Of a stretch of DNA of 64,000 nt, positions 9,023 to 19,103 are shown piece after piece (positions within the stretch are counted from its first letter, which is position 1; each line of letters begins with the position of its first letter). Below the pieces are notes generated by a model. That model ran no database searches and was not told the origin of the DNA. It saw only the letters and a program-made list of their open reading frames with translations. This DNA comes from Actinokineospora bangkokensis (GTDB lineage: Bacteria > Actinomycetota > Actinomycetes > Mycobacteriales > Pseudonocardiaceae): positions 102,057 through 166,056 of the forward strand of contig NZ_MKQR01000028.1 in NCBI RefSeq assembly GCF_001940455.1, written 5' to 3'. The translations under genes were made by a program, and so were the position numbers.

Positions 9023-9035
9023 TAGCGTCGCAGGG
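9023..9035 (+). promoter_or_regulatory. Leaderless promoter
   Basis: TAGCGT (9023-9028) lies 7 bases before the GTG at 9036, and no ribosome site is visible. This is the common actinobacterial layout for a leaderless transcript and it fixes the start of the metalloprotease gene. Confidence 0.6.
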
Positions 9036-10100
9036 GTGACAGCGACCAGCACGGACGCAGCGCGGGTGTCGCCCATCGACTGGGGCGTGGCCGTCTCGGC
9101 GGCGCGCAGGCTGGTGCGGCCCGGCCCGGCCGTGCCGCGCAGCGAGGCCGCCGAGTCGGTGGCCCGGCTGCGCGCGATCACCGCCGACGCCGAGGGGCAC
9201 GTGCGGTCGCTGACCGGCCTCGGGCACGACCTGCCGCTGCTCGACGGCGACGTGGTCGACCGGGACAGCTGGATCGCCGCGGCCGCCGACAGCATCGCCG
9301 CGCTCACCGACGGCGCCCTGCCCGCGCGGGCGGGCGGCAGGGCGCTGGCCGGGGTGCTCGCGGGCACCGCGGGCGTGCAGGCCGGGGTGGTGCTGGCGTA
9401 CCTGAGCAGCCGGGTGCTGGGCCAGTACGACCCGTTCGCCGGGGGCACCGGGCGGCTGCTGCTGGTGGCGCCGAACATCGTCGCCGCCCGCAAGTCCCTC
9501 GACGTCGACCCGGTCGACTTCGACATGTGGGTGTGCCTGCACGAGTGCACCCACCGGTTGCAGTTCACCGCGGTGCCGTGGCTGCGCGGCTACTTCCGCG
9601 AGCAGGTGGCGTCCTTCATCGGCGGGCTGGACGACTCGGCCGACAACGTCCTCAGCCGGTTCCCCGAGCTGCTCAAGGCCGCCCGCGCCAAGCCGGACCC
9701 CACCGCCTCGTCGGGCCCGCTGGGGCTGGTGGAGCTGATGCAGTCGCCCGCCCAGCGCGAGGTGTTCGACCGGCTGATCGCCCTGTCGACGCTGCTGGAG
9801 GGGCACGCCGACCACGTCATGGACGCCGTCGGGCCGATCGTCGTGCCGTCGGTGGCCACCATCCGCAAGCGCTTCAACGCCCGGCGCCGCGGCGGCGGGC
9901 TGTTCGACCGCGTGCTGCGGGCGCTGCTCGGCGTGGACGCGAAGATGAAGCAGTACGCGGTCGGCGCGAAGTTCACCACCGAGGTGGTCGACACTGTCGG
10001 CATGAGCGCGTTCAACACCATCTGGACCTCCCCGCAGACGCTGCCGCTGCGCTCGGAGCTGGCCGACCCGCAGGCCTGGATCCGCCGCGTCGCCCCGTGA
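9036..10100 (+). CDS. Zinc-dependent metalloprotease (zincin-like, Rv3626c family)
   Basis: A 354-aa protein of the actinobacterial zincin-like family often labelled 'coenzyme F420 biosynthesis associated'. The zinc motif HECTH is near residue 170 and a downstream EGHADH stretch probably supplies the third ligand. No signal peptide is seen. It sits between dacB and tilS, exactly as Rv3626c does, and its stop overlaps the tilS start (GTGA). The true substrate is not established. Start chosen from the -10 box 7 bases upstream. Confidence 0.85.
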   Translation: MTATSTDAARVSPIDWGVAVSAARRLVRPGPAVPRSEAAESVARLRAITADAEGHVRSLTGLGHDLPLLDGDVVDRDSWIAAAADSIAALTDGALPARAGGRALAGVLAGTAGVQAGVVLAYLSSRVLGQYDPFAGGTGRLLLVAPNIVAARKSLDVDPVDFDMWVCLHECTHRLQFTAVPWLRGYFREQVASFIGGLDDSADNVLSRFPELLKAARAKPDPTASSGPLGLVELMQSPAQREVFDRLIALSTLLEGHADHVMDAVGPIVVPSVATIRKRFNARRRGGGLFDRVLRALLGVDAKMKQYAVGAKFTTEVVDTVGMSAFNTIWTSPQTLPLRSELADPQAWIRRVAP

Positions 10101-11038
10101 GCCGGGCGCCGCACCCGGCGGTCGCCGAGACCAGGGTCGCGGTCCGCGCCCTGCTGCCCGACCGGGGCCGCGGGCTGGTCGTGGCGTGCTCCGGCGGCGC
10201 CGACTCGCTCGCCCTGGCCGCCGCCGCCCGGCACTGCGCCGACCGGGTCGCGGGCGTGGTCGTCGACCACGGCCTGCAACCGGGCTCGGCCGAGGTCGCC
10301 CGCACCGCCGCCGAGCAGCTGCGCGGGCTCGGGCTCGACCCGGTGCGGGTGGTCGCGGTCGAGGTCACCGGTCGGGGCGGGCCGGAGGCGGCCGCCCGCC
10401 GGGCCCGCTACGCCGCCCTGCGCGCGGCCGCGGGCGAGGACACCGTGCTGCTCGGCCACACCCGCGACGACCAGGCCGAGACCGTGCTGCTGGGACTGGG
10501 CCGCGGCTCCGGGCCGCGCTCGATCGCCGGGATGCGCCCGCTCGACCCGCCGTGGGCGCGGCCGTTCCTCGGCGTGGCGCGGGCCACCACCGAGGCGGCG
10601 TGCGCCGCGCTGGGCCTGACCCCCTGGCACGACCCGCACAACGACGACCCGCGCTACACCCGCGTCCGGCTGCGGCGGGAGGTCCTGCCGCTGCTGGAGG
10701 AGGTCCTGCAGGGCGGGGTGGCGGGCGCCCTGGCGCGCACGGCGGCGCAGCTGCGCGACGACCTGGCCGCCCTCGACGAGCTGGCCGACGGGCTGTTCGA
10801 CCCGGCGCTGCGGGAGCTGCCGGTCGAGGTCGTCGCCACCGTGCCCGCCGCGCTGCGCAGGCGGGTGCTGCGCCGGTGGCTGCTGGCCTCCGGCGTGCCC
10901 GAGTTGACCGATCCGCACCTGCGCGCGGTGGAGGCGCTGGTCACCCGCTGGCGCGGTCAGGGCGGGGTCGCCCTCCCCGGCGGCTTGGAGGCGCGGCGCG
11001 CGCATGGCAGGCTGGCCTGCGACCGCCCGGACACCTGA
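10097..11038 (+). CDS. tilS: tRNA(Ile)-lysidine synthetase
   Basis: A 313-aa ATP-dependent enzyme that converts C34 of the tRNA(Ile) CAU anticodon to lysidine, so AUA is read as isoleucine. The N-type PP-loop SGGADS lies at about residues 32-37; [12 protein letters not shown] is the other conserved block. The GTG start overlaps the previous stop by 4 bases, implying translational coupling. hpt follows after a short gap, the conserved tilS-hpt-ftsH order. Confidence 0.95.
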   Translation: MSRAPHPAVAETRVAVRALLPDRGRGLVVACSGGADSLALAAAARHCADRVAGVVVDHGLQPGSAEVARTAAEQLRGLGLDPVRVVAVEVTGRGGPEAAARRARYAALRAAAGEDTVLLGHTRDDQAETVLLGLGRGSGPRSIAGMRPLDPPWARPFLGVARATTEAACAALGLTPWHDPHNDDPRYTRVRLRREVLPLLEEVLQGGVAGALARTAAQLRDDLAALDELADGLFDPALRELPVEVVATVPAALRRRVLRRWLLASGVPELTDPHLRAVEALVTRWRGQGGVALPGGLEARRAHGRLACDRPDT

Positions 11039-11048
11039 GAGGGGCCCC

Positions 11049-11594
11049 GTGTACGACGGCGACATCGCCTCCGTGCTCATCACCGAGCAGCAGATCAGCG
11101 AGAAGGTCGCTGACCTGGCCAAGCAGGTCGCGGCCGACCACCCCGAGGGCGAGCAGGACCTGGTGCTCATCGGCGTGCTCAAGGGCGCGGTCATGTTCAT
11201 GACCGACCTCGCCAGGGCGCTGCCGGTGCCCGCGCAGCTGGAGTTCATGGCGGTCAGCTCCTACGGCTCGTCGACCTCCAGCTCCGGCGTGGTCCGCATC
11301 CTCAAGGACCTCGACCGCGACATCGCGGGCCGCGACGTGCTCATCGTCGAGGACATCATCGACTCCGGGCTGACCCTGTCCTGGCTGCTCAAGAACCTCC
11401 AGTCGCGCAACCCGCGCTCGCTGCAGGTGTGCACCCTGCTGCGCAAGCCGGACGCGGTGAAGGTGGAGGTGCCGGTGGAGTACGTCGGCTTCGAGATCCC
11501 CAACGAGTTCGTCGTGGGCTACGGCCTCGACTTCGCCGAGCGCTACCGCGACCTGCCCTACATCGGCACCCTCGACCCGAAGGTGTACGCCTAG
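11049..11594 (+). CDS. hpt: Hypoxanthine phosphoribosyltransferase
   Basis: A 181-aa purine salvage enzyme joining hypoxanthine or guanine to PRPP. The PRPP-binding motif is [13 protein letters not shown] near residues 97-109, and [11 protein letters not shown] is the conserved N-terminal block. I place the start at GTG 11049, directly after GAGAGGGG, rather than at an upstream ATG inside tilS. The length matches the family. It is co-transcribed with tilS. Confidence 0.95.
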   Translation: MYDGDIASVLITEQQISEKVADLAKQVAADHPEGEQDLVLIGVLKGAVMFMTDLARALPVPAQLEFMAVSSYGSSTSSSGVVRILKDLDRDIAGRDVLIVEDIIDSGLTLSWLLKNLQSRNPRSLQVCTLLRKPDAVKVEVPVEYVGFEIPNEFVVGYGLDFAERYRDLPYIGTLDPKVYA

Positions 11595-11638
11595 GGCGGG
11601 GGGTCCTGACCTGGGGTAGCGCAGGCCACACGGGGGGT

Positions 11639-11664
11639 GCCCGGCCCGCGGGAACCGGGCGGGC
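11639..11664 (+). terminator. Hairpin after hpt
   Basis: GCCCGGCCCG pairs with CGGGCGGGC with one bulged G around a short loop, about 45 bases after the hpt stop. There is no U-tract. Possible hpt terminator. Confidence 0.35.
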
Positions 11665-11733
11665 GGCTCGTCCGTTGACGTCTTCAGGCAGCCCTCCCCG
11701 CACTTCGTCCGGTGGGGGTGGCCTCGCGGACGG

Positions 11734-11739
11734 TACTCT
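11734..11739 (+). promoter_or_regulatory. Candidate -10 box for ftsH
   Basis: TACTCT about 97 bases before the ftsH ATG fits an actinobacterial -10 hexamer; I find no good -35 at the normal spacing. The 240-base gap after hpt suggests ftsH has its own promoter. Confidence 0.3.
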
Positions 11740-11835
11740 GGTGGGACCGGAGGCCCCGTCCGGTGGGGCAATGGTCGTCATTGCCCTCACAGGCACGTCA
11801 GGGAGGGTGGAGGCCGCCACCGCGGCCGTAAGTGC

Positions 11836-14181
11836 ATGGACCGCAAGCGCCTGCTACGCAACCCGCTGCTGTGGATCTTGGCAGTGTTGCTGATCTACTT
11901 CGCCTTCAGCATGCTGTTCGACGACACGCGCGGGTACACCAACGTGTCCACGTCCAAGGCCGTCGCGCAGATCACGGCCGGCAACGTCAAGACGGCTGAG
12001 CTGGGCGACAAGGAGCAGCAGCTCAAGCTGACCCTGCGCAACCCCATCGACCAGGACGGCCAGCAGGTCACCCAGGTGGTGACCCAGTACCCGTCCGGGG
12101 CCACCGGCGAGGTGTACAACGCCCTCATCGCCAAGGCCGACACCGAGTTCAAGACCACGGTCACCCAGGACTCGTTCCTCACCCAGATCCTGATCTTCCT
12201 CATCCCGCTGGGGCTGCTGCTCCTGCTGCTGATGTGGATGATGAACAACGTCCAGGGCGGCGGGAACCGGGTCCTCAACTTCGGCAAGTCCAAGGCCAAG
12301 CAGCTGTCCAAGGACATGCCCAAGACCACCTTCGCCGACGTCGCGGGCGCCGACGAGGCCGTGGAAGAGCTGTACGAGATCAAGGACTTCCTGCAGAACC
12401 CGGGCCGCTATCAGGCCCTCGGCGCGAAGATCCCCAAGGGCGTGCTGCTCTACGGCCCGCCCGGCACCGGCAAGACGCTGCTGGCGCGCGCGGTCGCGGG
12501 CGAGGCGGGCGTGCCGTTCTACTCGATCTCCGGCTCGGACTTCGTGGAGATGTTCGTCGGCGTCGGCGCCTCCCGGGTGCGCGACCTGTTCGAGCAGGCC
12601 AAGCAGAACTCCCCGTGCATCATCTTCGTCGACGAGATCGACGCGGTCGGCCGCCAGCGCGGCGCGGGCCTCGGCGGCGGCCACGACGAGCGCGAGCAGA
12701 CCCTCAACCAGCTGCTGGTCGAGATGGACGGCTTCGACGCCCGCGGCGGCATCATCCTCATCGCGGCCACCAACCGCCCGGACATCCTGGACCCGGCGCT
12801 GCTGCGCCCGGGGCGGTTCGACCGCCAGATCCCGGTGTCCGCGCCGGACCTGATGGGCCGCAAGAAGATCCTGCAGGTGCACTCCAAGGGCAAGCCGATC
12901 TCCCAGGACGTCGACCTGGACTCGCTGGCCAAGCGCACCGTCGGGATGTCCGGCGCCGACCTGGCCAACGTGCTCAACGAGGCGGCGCTGCTCACCGCCC
13001 GCCAGGGCGGGAACCTGATCACCGGCCCGGCGCTGGAGGAGTCGGTCGACCGGGTGGTCGGCGGCCCGGCGCGCAAGAGCCGGATCATCTCCGACAAGGA
13101 GAAGAAGATCACCGCCTACCACGAGGGCGGGCACGCGCTGGCCGCGTGGGCGATGCCGGACCTGGAGCCGGTGTACAAGCTCACCATCCTGCCGCGCGGG
13201 CGCACCGGCGGGCACGCGCTGGTCGTCCCCGAGGACGACAAGCAGCTGATGACCCGCTCGGAGATGATCGCGCGCCTGGTGTTCGCCCTGGGCGGCCGCT
13301 CGGCCGAGGAACTGGTGTTCCACGAGCCGACCACCGGCGCCTCCAGCGACATCGACCAGGCCACCAAGATCGCCAAGGCGATGGTGACCGAGTACGGCAT
13401 GAGCGCCCGGCTCGGCGCGGTCCGCTACGGCCAGGACCAGGGCGACCCGTTCCTGGGCCGGTCGATGGGCCACGGCGCGGACTACTCCCTGGAGGTCGCG
13501 CACGAGATCGACGAGGAGGTGCGCAAGCTCATCGAGGCCGCGCACACCGAGGCGTGGGAGGTGCTCAACACCTACCGCGACGTCCTCGACGAGCTCGTCG
13601 AGGAGCTGCTGGAGAAGGAGACGCTGACCCGCAAGGACCTGGAGCGGATCTTCTCCGGGGTGCAGAAGCGGCCCAGGATCACCGCGTTCAACGACTTCGG
13701 CGAGCGCACCCCCTCGGACAAGCCGCCGATCAAGACCCGGCGCGAGCTGGCGATCGAGCGCGGCGAGCCGTGGCCGGAGGACGACCAGCGCGCCGAGGTG
13801 CCGACCCCGGTCGGCGCGGTCCCCGGCGCGGGTGACCTGCCCGGCGGGCCGCCGCACGGCTCCCCGCAGCTGCCGCCCTACGGCGGCGGGTCCAACGGGA
13901 CCCCGCCCAACGGGACGCCGCCGCCCTACGGGTCGCACCCGGCGCCGCCGACCAACGGGACCCCGCCGTACGGCCAGCCCTACCAGCCGCACCAGCCCGG
14001 TGCGACCTCCGGGCCGCCGCACTACGGCGCCCCGCCCGGGTGGACCCCGGCGACCTCGCCGGAGGGCTCGCAGTGGCAGCGGCCGGGGTGGAGCGGACAG
14101 CCCCAGCCGCCGCAACCCCCCCAGGGTGAGAAGTCCAACCCCCGAGACGGGGATTCCGACGGGCGCCCGGCCGGTTCCTGA
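11836..14181 (+). CDS. ftsH: ATP-dependent zinc metalloprotease FtsH
   Basis: A 781-aa membrane AAA+ protease that extracts and degrades membrane and regulatory proteins. Two N-terminal membrane helices (about 9-28 and 112-133) flank a small periplasmic domain. Walker A is GPPGTGKT (207-214), followed by Walker B FVDEIDA and the second region of homology ([20 protein letters not shown]). The zinc motif HEGGH is at 429-433. Residues from about 660 onward are a Pro/Gly/Asn-rich tail with repeated NGTPP units, as in other actinobacterial FtsH. It lies just before the folate operon. Confidence 0.97.
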   Translation: MDRKRLLRNPLLWILAVLLIYFAFSMLFDDTRGYTNVSTSKAVAQITAGNVKTAELGDKEQQLKLTLRNPIDQDGQQVTQVVTQYPSGATGEVYNALIAKADTEFKTTVTQDSFLTQILIFLIPLGLLLLLLMWMMNNVQGGGNRVLNFGKSKAKQLSKDMPKTTFADVAGADEAVEELYEIKDFLQNPGRYQALGAKIPKGVLLYGPPGTGKTLLARAVAGEAGVPFYSISGSDFVEMFVGVGASRVRDLFEQAKQNSPCIIFVDEIDAVGRQRGAGLGGGHDEREQTLNQLLVEMDGFDARGGIILIAATNRPDILDPALLRPGRFDRQIPVSAPDLMGRKKILQVHSKGKPISQDVDLDSLAKRTVGMSGADLANVLNEAALLTARQGGNLITGPALEESVDRVVGGPARKSRIISDKEKKITAYHEGGHALAAWAMPDLEPVYKLTILPRGRTGGHALVVPEDDKQLMTRSEMIARLVFALGGRSAEELVFHEPTTGASSDIDQATKIAKAMVTEYGMSARLGAVRYGQDQGDPFLGRSMGHGADYSLEVAHEIDEEVRKLIEAAHTEAWEVLNTYRDVLDELVEELLEKETLTRKDLERIFSGVQKRPRITAFNDFGERTPSDKPPIKTRRELAIERGEPWPEDDQRAEVPTPVGAVPGAGDLPGGPPHGSPQLPPYGGGSNGTPPNGTPPPYGSHPAPPTNGTPPYGQPYQPHQPGATSGPPHYGAPPGWTPATSPEGSQWQRPGWSGQPQPPQPPQGEKSNPRDGDSDGRPAGS

Positions 14182-14184
14182 TGC

Positions 14185-14213
14185 GATGGTGGCGGCGGAC
14201 GGCCGCCACCGTC
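14185..14213 (+). terminator. Hairpin between ftsH and folE
   Basis: GGTGGCGGC (14188-14196) pairs perfectly with GCCGCCACC (14202-14210), and the stem extends three more pairs including one G-U. It lies 4 bases after the ftsH stop and 26 before folE. It could terminate or attenuate ftsH transcripts entering the folate genes. Confidence 0.45.
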
Positions 14214-14238
14214 CACCCAGCAGGAGCCGGAGGCACCC

Positions 14239-14862
14239 ATGACGACAACGACCGACGGGCTCGGGGCGGACGCGACCGCCCCGAGCCCGGCCTTCGACCA
14301 GGACCGGGCCGAGCGGGCCGTGCGCGAACTGCTGCTCGCCTGCGGTGAGGACCCCGACCGCGAGGGGCTGCTGGAGACCCCCGCCCGGGTCGCCCGCGCC
14401 TACGCCGAGCTGTTCGCCGGGCTCTACACCGACCCGGAGCAGGTCCTGGACAAGACCTTCGACGTCAGCCACGAGGAACTGGTCCTGGTGACCGACATCC
14501 CCATGTACTCCACGTGCGAGCACCACCTGGTGCCCTTCCACGGCGTCGCGCACGTCGGCTACATCCCCGCGCTCACCGGCCGGGTGACCGGCCTGTCCAA
14601 GCTGGCCAGGCTGGTCGACCTCTACGCCAAGCGCCCGCAGGTGCAGGAGCGGCTGACCTCGCAGGTGGCCGACGCGGTGGTGCGCAAGCTCGACGCCCGC
14701 GGCGCGATCGTGGTCATCGAGGCCGAGCACCTGTGCATGGCGATGCGCGGCATCCGCAAGCCCGGCGCCCGGACCACCACCTCCGCGCTGCGCGGGATCT
14801 TCCAGACCTCGGCCTCCTCGCGGGCGGAGGCCATGCAGCTGATCAACGGGCGCACCCGGTGA
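14239..14862 (+). CDS. folE: GTP cyclohydrolase I
   Basis: A 207-aa enzyme making 7,8-dihydroneopterin triphosphate from GTP, the first step of folate synthesis. The zinc-binding [10 protein letters not shown] block (about 91-100) and the [20 protein letters not shown] block are intact, as are the C-terminal C and H residues (EHLCMAMRG). GGAGCCGGAGG precedes the ATG. It opens a five-gene operon whose members all overlap by 4 bases. Confidence 0.97.
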   Translation: MTTTTDGLGADATAPSPAFDQDRAERAVRELLLACGEDPDREGLLETPARVARAYAELFAGLYTDPEQVLDKTFDVSHEELVLVTDIPMYSTCEHHLVPFHGVAHVGYIPALTGRVTGLSKLARLVDLYAKRPQVQERLTSQVADAVVRKLDARGAIVVIEAEHLCMAMRGIRKPGARTTTSALRGIFQTSASSRAEAMQLINGRTR

Positions 14863-15692
14863 CCCTGCCCAGGCCGGGTCGCTGCGCGGTGGTGGGCGTG
14901 CTCAACGTGACCCCGGACTCGTTCTCCGACGGCGGCCGCTACCTCGACCTCGACGACGCCATCGGGCACGGCCTGGCGATGTGGCGGCGCGGCGCGGACC
15001 TGGTCGACGTCGGCGGCGAGTCGACCCGGCCGGGGGCGGCCAGGGTGGACGCGCGCACCGAGGCCGACCGGGTGGTCCCGGTGGTGCGCGCGCTGTCCGC
15101 CGAGGGCGTCGCGGTCAGCGTCGACACCACCAGGGCCGAGGTGGCCGAGGCCGCGGTCGCGGCGGGCGCCTCGGTCGTCAACGACGTCTCCGGCGGCCTG
15201 GCCGACCCGGGCATGGGCCCGGTGGTGGCCGCCACCGGGGTGCCGTGGGTGCTGATGCACTGGCGCGGGCACAGCCGGGACATGGACGCCCTCGCCGAGT
15301 ACACCGACGTGGTGGCCGAGGTGCGCGCCGAGCTGCTGCGCCAGGTCGACGCCGCGCTGGCCGCCGGGGTCGACGAGAACCGGATCGTGCTGGACCCGGG
15401 GCTTGGCTTCGCCAAGCGCGCCGAGCACAACTGGGCGCTGCTGCGCGAGCTGGGCTCGCTGGTGGAGCTGGGCTTCCCGGTGCTGGTCGGGGCGTCGCGC
15501 AAGCGCTTCCTGGGCACCCTGCTGGCCGGTCACGGCGGGGCAGCACGCCCGCCGGACGGCCGGGAGGACGCGACCACCGCCGTCACCGCCCTGGTGGCCG
15601 CGGCGGGCGCCTGGGGTGTGCGGGTGCACGACGTGGACCGATCCCTCGACGCGGTCGCGGTGGCCGCAGCGGTGGCCGGGGAGGCCGGATGA
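14859..15692 (+). CDS. folP: Dihydropteroate synthase
   Basis: A 277-aa TIM-barrel enzyme joining 6-hydroxymethyl-dihydropterin pyrophosphate to p-aminobenzoate; the sulfonamide target. Signature blocks are [11 protein letters not shown] near the N-terminus, [27 protein letters not shown] and the C-terminal VRVHDV. The GTG start overlaps the folE stop (GTGA), and the stop overlaps folB (ATGA). Confidence 0.97.
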   Translation: MTLPRPGRCAVVGVLNVTPDSFSDGGRYLDLDDAIGHGLAMWRRGADLVDVGGESTRPGAARVDARTEADRVVPVVRALSAEGVAVSVDTTRAEVAEAAVAAGASVVNDVSGGLADPGMGPVVAATGVPWVLMHWRGHSRDMDALAEYTDVVAEVRAELLRQVDAALAAGVDENRIVLDPGLGFAKRAEHNWALLRELGSLVELGFPVLVGASRKRFLGTLLAGHGGAARPPDGREDATTAVTALVAAAGAWGVRVHDVDRSLDAVAVAAAVAGEAG

Positions 15693-16072
15693 CCGACCGG
15701 ATCGCGCTGACCGGGCTGCGGGTGCGCGGCCACCACGGCGTGTTCGAGCACGAGAAGCGCGACGGGCAGGAGTTCGTCGTGGACATCACCCTGTGGCTCG
15801 ACCTGGCCGAGGCCGCGGCCACCGACGACCTGGCCAAGACCGTCCACTACGGCGAGCTGGCCGAGCGGGCGGCCGCGGTGGTGGCGGGCGAGCCGCGCGA
15901 CCTCATCGAGACGGTGGCCGCGCGGATCGCGGACGCGGAGCTGGCCGACGAGCGGGTGCACGCGGTGGAGGTCACCGTGCACAAGCCCGCCGCACCCATC
16001 CCGCTGACCTTCGCCGACGTGGCCGTCACCGTGCGCCGCTCGCGGCGCGGCGGCCGGGGCGGTGCCCGGTGA
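15689..16072 (+). CDS. folB: Dihydroneopterin aldolase
   Basis: A 127-aa enzyme cleaving dihydroneopterin to 6-hydroxymethyl-dihydropterin and glycolaldehyde. It has the N-terminal [11 protein letters not shown] block with catalytic Glu, the conserved YGEL and [11 protein letters not shown] segments, and the HKPAAPI lysine. It is the usual length and overlaps both neighbours by 4 bases. Confidence 0.95.
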   Translation: MTDRIALTGLRVRGHHGVFEHEKRDGQEFVVDITLWLDLAEAAATDDLAKTVHYGELAERAAAVVAGEPRDLIETVAARIADAELADERVHAVEVTVHKPAAPIPLTFADVAVTVRRSRRGGRGGAR

Positions 16073-16554
16073 GCCGGGCCGTGCTGTCCCTCGGGTCCAA
16101 CCTCGGTGACCGGTTGGCGCACCTGCGCTCGGCCGTCACCGCCTTCGCCGACGAGCTGGTCGCCGTCTCGCCGGTGTACGAGACGGCCGCGTGGGGCGTC
16201 ACCGACCAGCCCGACTTCCTCAACGCGGTGGTCGTGGTCGCCGCGGACGGCGTCGACGGGTGGGGGTGGCTGCGCCGCGGGCAGGCCGCCGAGGACGCCG
16301 CGGGCCGGGTGCGCGAGCGGCGCTGGGGCCCGCGCACCCTCGACGTGGACGTGGTCACCGTGGACGGGGTGACCAGCGACCACCCCGAGCTGCTGCTGCC
16401 GCACCCGGGCACCGCCGAGCGCGCCACCGTCCTGGTGCCGTGGCTCGACGTGGAACCGGACGCGGTGGTGCCGGGGGTGGGGCCCGCCCGCGACCTGCTG
16501 GCCGGGCTGGACACCTCCGGCGTGCGCCGCCGCGACGACCTGGAGCTGCGGTGA
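16069..16554 (+). CDS. folK: HPPK (hydroxymethyl-dihydropterin pyrophosphokinase)
   Basis: A 161-aa kinase that transfers pyrophosphate from ATP to 6-hydroxymethyl-dihydropterin, supplying the folP substrate. LGSNLGDR at the N-terminus, [12 protein letters not shown] (Mg-binding aspartates) and the LLPHP segment are all present. GTGA overlaps join it to folB and to the DUF3180 gene. Confidence 0.96.
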   Translation: MSRAVLSLGSNLGDRLAHLRSAVTAFADELVAVSPVYETAAWGVTDQPDFLNAVVVVAADGVDGWGWLRRGQAAEDAAGRVRERRWGPRTLDVDVVTVDGVTSDHPELLLPHPGTAERATVLVPWLDVEPDAVVPGVGPARDLLAGLDTSGVRRRDDLELR

Positions 16555-17030
16555 GCGCGCAGATGCGGGCCACCAAGGCCGCCGACCTGGTGCCCGCTGG
16601 CGCGGTGGCGGCCGTCGTGGGCTACGTCGGGTGCAGGCTGGTCTACGGCGACCTGCCGCCGCTGCCGACCCTCGCCGGGCTGCCGCTGGCGGTGCTGGCG
16701 GTGGTCGAGGCGCTGCTGGGGTACTCGCTGCGCAACCGCATCCGGGGCAAGGGCGGCGGCAGGCCGGTGCAGGCGCTGACCGCGGCCCGCTCGGTGGCGC
16801 TGGCCAAGGCGTCGTCGCTGCTCGGGGCGATCATGGTGGGGGTGTGGCTGGGGGTGCTGGGGTACGTGGTGCCCGCGGCGTCCCGACTGGCCGCGGCCAA
16901 GTCGGACATCCCCGCGGCGGCCGTCGGCGCGGTGTGCTCGGCGCTGCTGATCGGCGCCGCGCTGTGGTTGGAGCACTGCTGCCGCACCCCCGACGACCCC
17001 CGCGAGGACGACGCGCGGTCCACCGGCTGA
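16551..17030 (+). CDS. DUF3180 family membrane protein
   Basis: A 159-aa protein with four predicted membrane helices (about 15-33, 40-58, 88-110 and 125-145). It is the actinobacterial DUF3180 family, whose members almost always follow folK (Rv3605c in M. tuberculosis). Its GTG overlaps the folK stop, so it is the last gene of the folate operon. No function is established. Pterin or folate transport is an obvious guess but unproven. Confidence 0.85.
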   Translation: MSAQMRATKAADLVPAGAVAAVVGYVGCRLVYGDLPPLPTLAGLPLAVLAVVEALLGYSLRNRIRGKGGGRPVQALTAARSVALAKASSLLGAIMVGVWLGVLGYVVPAASRLAAAKSDIPAAAVGAVCSALLIGAALWLEHCCRTPDDPREDDARSTG

Positions 17031-17063
17031 GCTCTCTTTGATCTCGTCGCGGTAACGGACCGG

Positions 17064-17075
17064 TACGGTGGGGCC
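17064..17075 (+). promoter_or_regulatory. Leaderless promoter
   Basis: TACGGT (17064-17069) lies 6 bases before the ATG at 17076. TTGATC at 17038-17043 could serve as -35 with a long 20-base spacer. No ribosome site is seen. Confidence 0.55.
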
Positions 17076-19043
17076 ATGACCGGCCGCCCCGACCCCGACG
17101 ACGAGCGCGATCGCAGCGCTGCCGGGGCCCGCGCGCTGCTGGTGGTGGGCTTGGTCCTGGCGGTCGGCGCGACCGCGGTGCTGGTGCTCAGCGACTCGCT
17201 GCGCTGGATGCGCCTGGGCGTGGTGGCCGCGCTGTGGGCGGCGCTGGCCGGGACCTTCCTGGCCGCCCGCTACCGGGGCCAGTCCGCCGAGCGCGCCGAG
17301 CACGCCGCCGAGCTGGCCCGGGTCTACGAGCTGGAGCTGGAGCGCGAGGTCGCCGCCCGCCGCGAGTTCGAGCTGGAGACCGAGGCCGAGGTCAAGCGCC
17401 AGGCCGACGAGAAGGCCGCCGCCGACCTGGCCGCCCTGCGCGAGGAGCTCACGGCCCTGCGCGAGCACCTGCACCAGCTGCTCGGCGGCGAGGTGCTGGT
17501 GGAGCGGATCGCCCTGCACGCCGAGGCCACCAGGATGCGCTCGGTGGAGGGCCAGCGCGGCGGTGACGAGTGGCAGCCGTCCTGGCAGACCGGGGACGCC
17601 CCGGCGGTCGGCCCCGCCCGGCCCACCGCGACCCGGCGCAGACCGCTGGCGGTCACCCCGGTGCCCAACCCCGGTGGTGGCCGCCCCCTGCGGACCGACG
17701 AGGTCCCCCAGCGCCGCGACCTCGACCAGCACCGCGCCCCCACCCGCCAGGCCCCCGACCCCGAGCGCGTCCACCCGCCGGGCGCCGCCCCGCCCGCGGA
17801 CCGCCGCACGGCCGACTCCGCCCCCACCGGTCAGCTCGACCGCAGGCTGAACCCCGACGCCGGGTCCCGCGCCGAACCGCCCACCGGTGCCATCCCCACC
17901 GCCGCGCCCCGGCGCCCCGCCGACGAACCCACCCGCGCCGACCTGCGCCCCCCGCCCCCCGCGCGCCCGGCCGCGGACGACACGCGCCGCGTCCCCGCGG
18001 GCAGGCCCCGCGTGGAACCGGTGGGGCGCGTCGACCCGCAGCGGACCCCCAGTGGCACGTTCCCGCCCGTCGACCAGCAGCGCACCCCGAGTGGCACGTT
18101 CCCGCCGGTGGCGGAGCCGGGTCGTCGTGGGCCCGCTGAGCCGGTGGCCCGGGTGGCGCCCCCGGCCGAGCCGGGGGTCAGGCGCCGCACGCCCACTGGC
18201 CAGTTCCCGCCCGTCGACCAGGGGCGAAGCCCGAGTGGCACGTTCCCGCCGGTGGCGGAGCCGGGTCGTCGTGCGCCCGCTGAGCCGGTCGCCCGGGTGG
18301 CGCCCCCGGCCGAGCCCGGGGTGCGGCGCCGGACGCCCACGGGCGCGTTCCCGCCCGTGGGCCGCCCAGCGGACCCCGCGGACCCGGCCCGCCGCCACAA
18401 CCCCGCCGAGCCGGTGCGGCGGCGCACGCCCACCGGCACGTTCCCGGCGGTGACCGAGCCCAGCGGGTCCACCCGCCACCCCAACCCGCCACCGGACCCG
18501 GCCCGCCGCCGCCCGCCGACCGGCGAGTTCCCGAGCGCCGAGCAAGCGGCCAGGCGCGGTCCCAGCGGCGCCCCCGCGCCCGACGCCCGCAGGCAGCCCG
18601 CCGAGGCGGCCCGGCGCGCTCCGGCCGAGCCCGTCGACGCGGGCCGCCGCCGCGCCCCCACGGGCACCTTCCCCCCGGTCGCCGAACCGGGCCGCGCGCC
18701 GAGCGCGGCGATCCCGCCGGTGGCCGACCCCGCGCGCCGCGCACCCGCGGACCCGACCCCCACCGGCGCCCACCCCGCCGCGGCCGAGGCCGGTGGCAGG
18801 CGCCGGGCCCCCACCGGCACGTTCCCGCCCGTCGACGAGCCGGGCGGGCGCCCCACCCCGGCGGCCGAGCCCGCCGACGAGGGCGGCCGCAGGCGGGCGC
18901 CGGAACCGGCGGGCAGGCACGGCGGCGGCGAGGCCGGGCACACCGGGTCGCACACCCAGGGCCTGTCCGTCGAGGAGCTGCTGGCCGCCCACGGCACCGG
19001 CGCCACCCCGCGCAGGCGCCGCCGCCGCGACGACGACGACTGA
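17076..19043 (+). CDS. Membrane protein with coiled coil and R-T-P-T-G repeats (Rv3604c-like)
   Basis: A 655-aa protein. Two membrane helices (about 19-38 and 46-66) are followed by an Ala/Glu/Arg-rich coiled coil (about 70-150). Residues 180-650 are Pro/Arg-rich and carry about ten copies of R-R-T/A-P-T/S-G-x-F-P-P-V. The very C-terminus has a short conserved-looking block (LSVEELLAAHG) and a basic/acidic end. Position matches Rv3604c, described as an Ala/Arg/Pro-rich membrane protein, and the family is probably the one called DUF6779. Function unknown. Two adjacent 144-bp units inside it are near-identical, so repeat number probably varies between strains. Confidence 0.75.
   Translation: MTGRPDPDDERDRSAAGARALLVVGLVLAVGATAVLVLSDSLRWMRLGVVAALWAALAGTFLAARYRGQSAERAEHAAELARVYELELEREVAARREFELETEAEVKRQADEKAAADLAALREELTALREHLHQLLGGEVLVERIALHAEATRMRSVEGQRGGDEWQPSWQTGDAPAVGPARPTATRRRPLAVTPVPNPGGGRPLRTDEVPQRRDLDQHRAPTRQAPDPERVHPPGAAPPADRRTADSAPTGQLDRRLNPDAGSRAEPPTGAIPTAAPRRPADEPTRADLRPPPPARPAADDTRRVPAGRPRVEPVGRVDPQRTPSGTFPPVDQQRTPSGTFPPVAEPGRRGPAEPVARVAPPAEPGVRRRTPTGQFPPVDQGRSPSGTFPPVAEPGRRAPAEPVARVAPPAEPGVRRRTPTGAFPPVGRPADPADPARRHNPAEPVRRRTPTGTFPAVTEPSGSTRHPNPPPDPARRRPPTGEFPSAEQAARRGPSGAPAPDARRQPAEAARRAPAEPVDAGRRRAPTGTFPPVAEPGRAPSAAIPPVADPARRAPADPTPTGAHPAAAEAGGRRRAPTGTFPPVDEPGGRPTPAAEPADEGGRRRAPEPAGRHGGGEAGHTGSHTQGLSVEELLAAHGTGATPRRRRRRDDDD
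18087..18374 (+). repeat. 144-bp tandem duplication
   Basis: Two adjacent 144-bp units (18087-18230 and 18231-18374) are nearly identical and each encodes 48 residues starting PSGTFPPVAEPGRR. Most differences are single bases. The period is a multiple of three, so the frame is kept. Confidence 0.85.
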
Positions 19044-19089
19044 CCCCCGCCCCGCGTCCGGGGGTTCCCGGCGTCGCGCAGGGCGTCCG

Positions 19090-19103
19090 TAAGATCGCGT
19101 CCC
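19090..19103 (+). promoter_or_regulatory. Leaderless promoter
   Basis: TAAGAT (19090-19095), a near-consensus -10 box, sits 8 bases before the GTG of the PrsW gene in a 60-base gap. No ribosome site is visible. Confidence 0.6.

Noticed and set aside
11675-11680. TTGACG as a -35 box for ftsH
   Set aside because: At 17 bases downstream the sequence is GC-only; the TACTCT further on is 53 bases away, so they do not form one promoter.
11854-14730. Long antisense frames over ftsH and folE
   Set aside because: The sense proteins carry complete catalytic motifs; the antisense translations are rich in Val/Leu/Arg/Asp with no recognisable fold.
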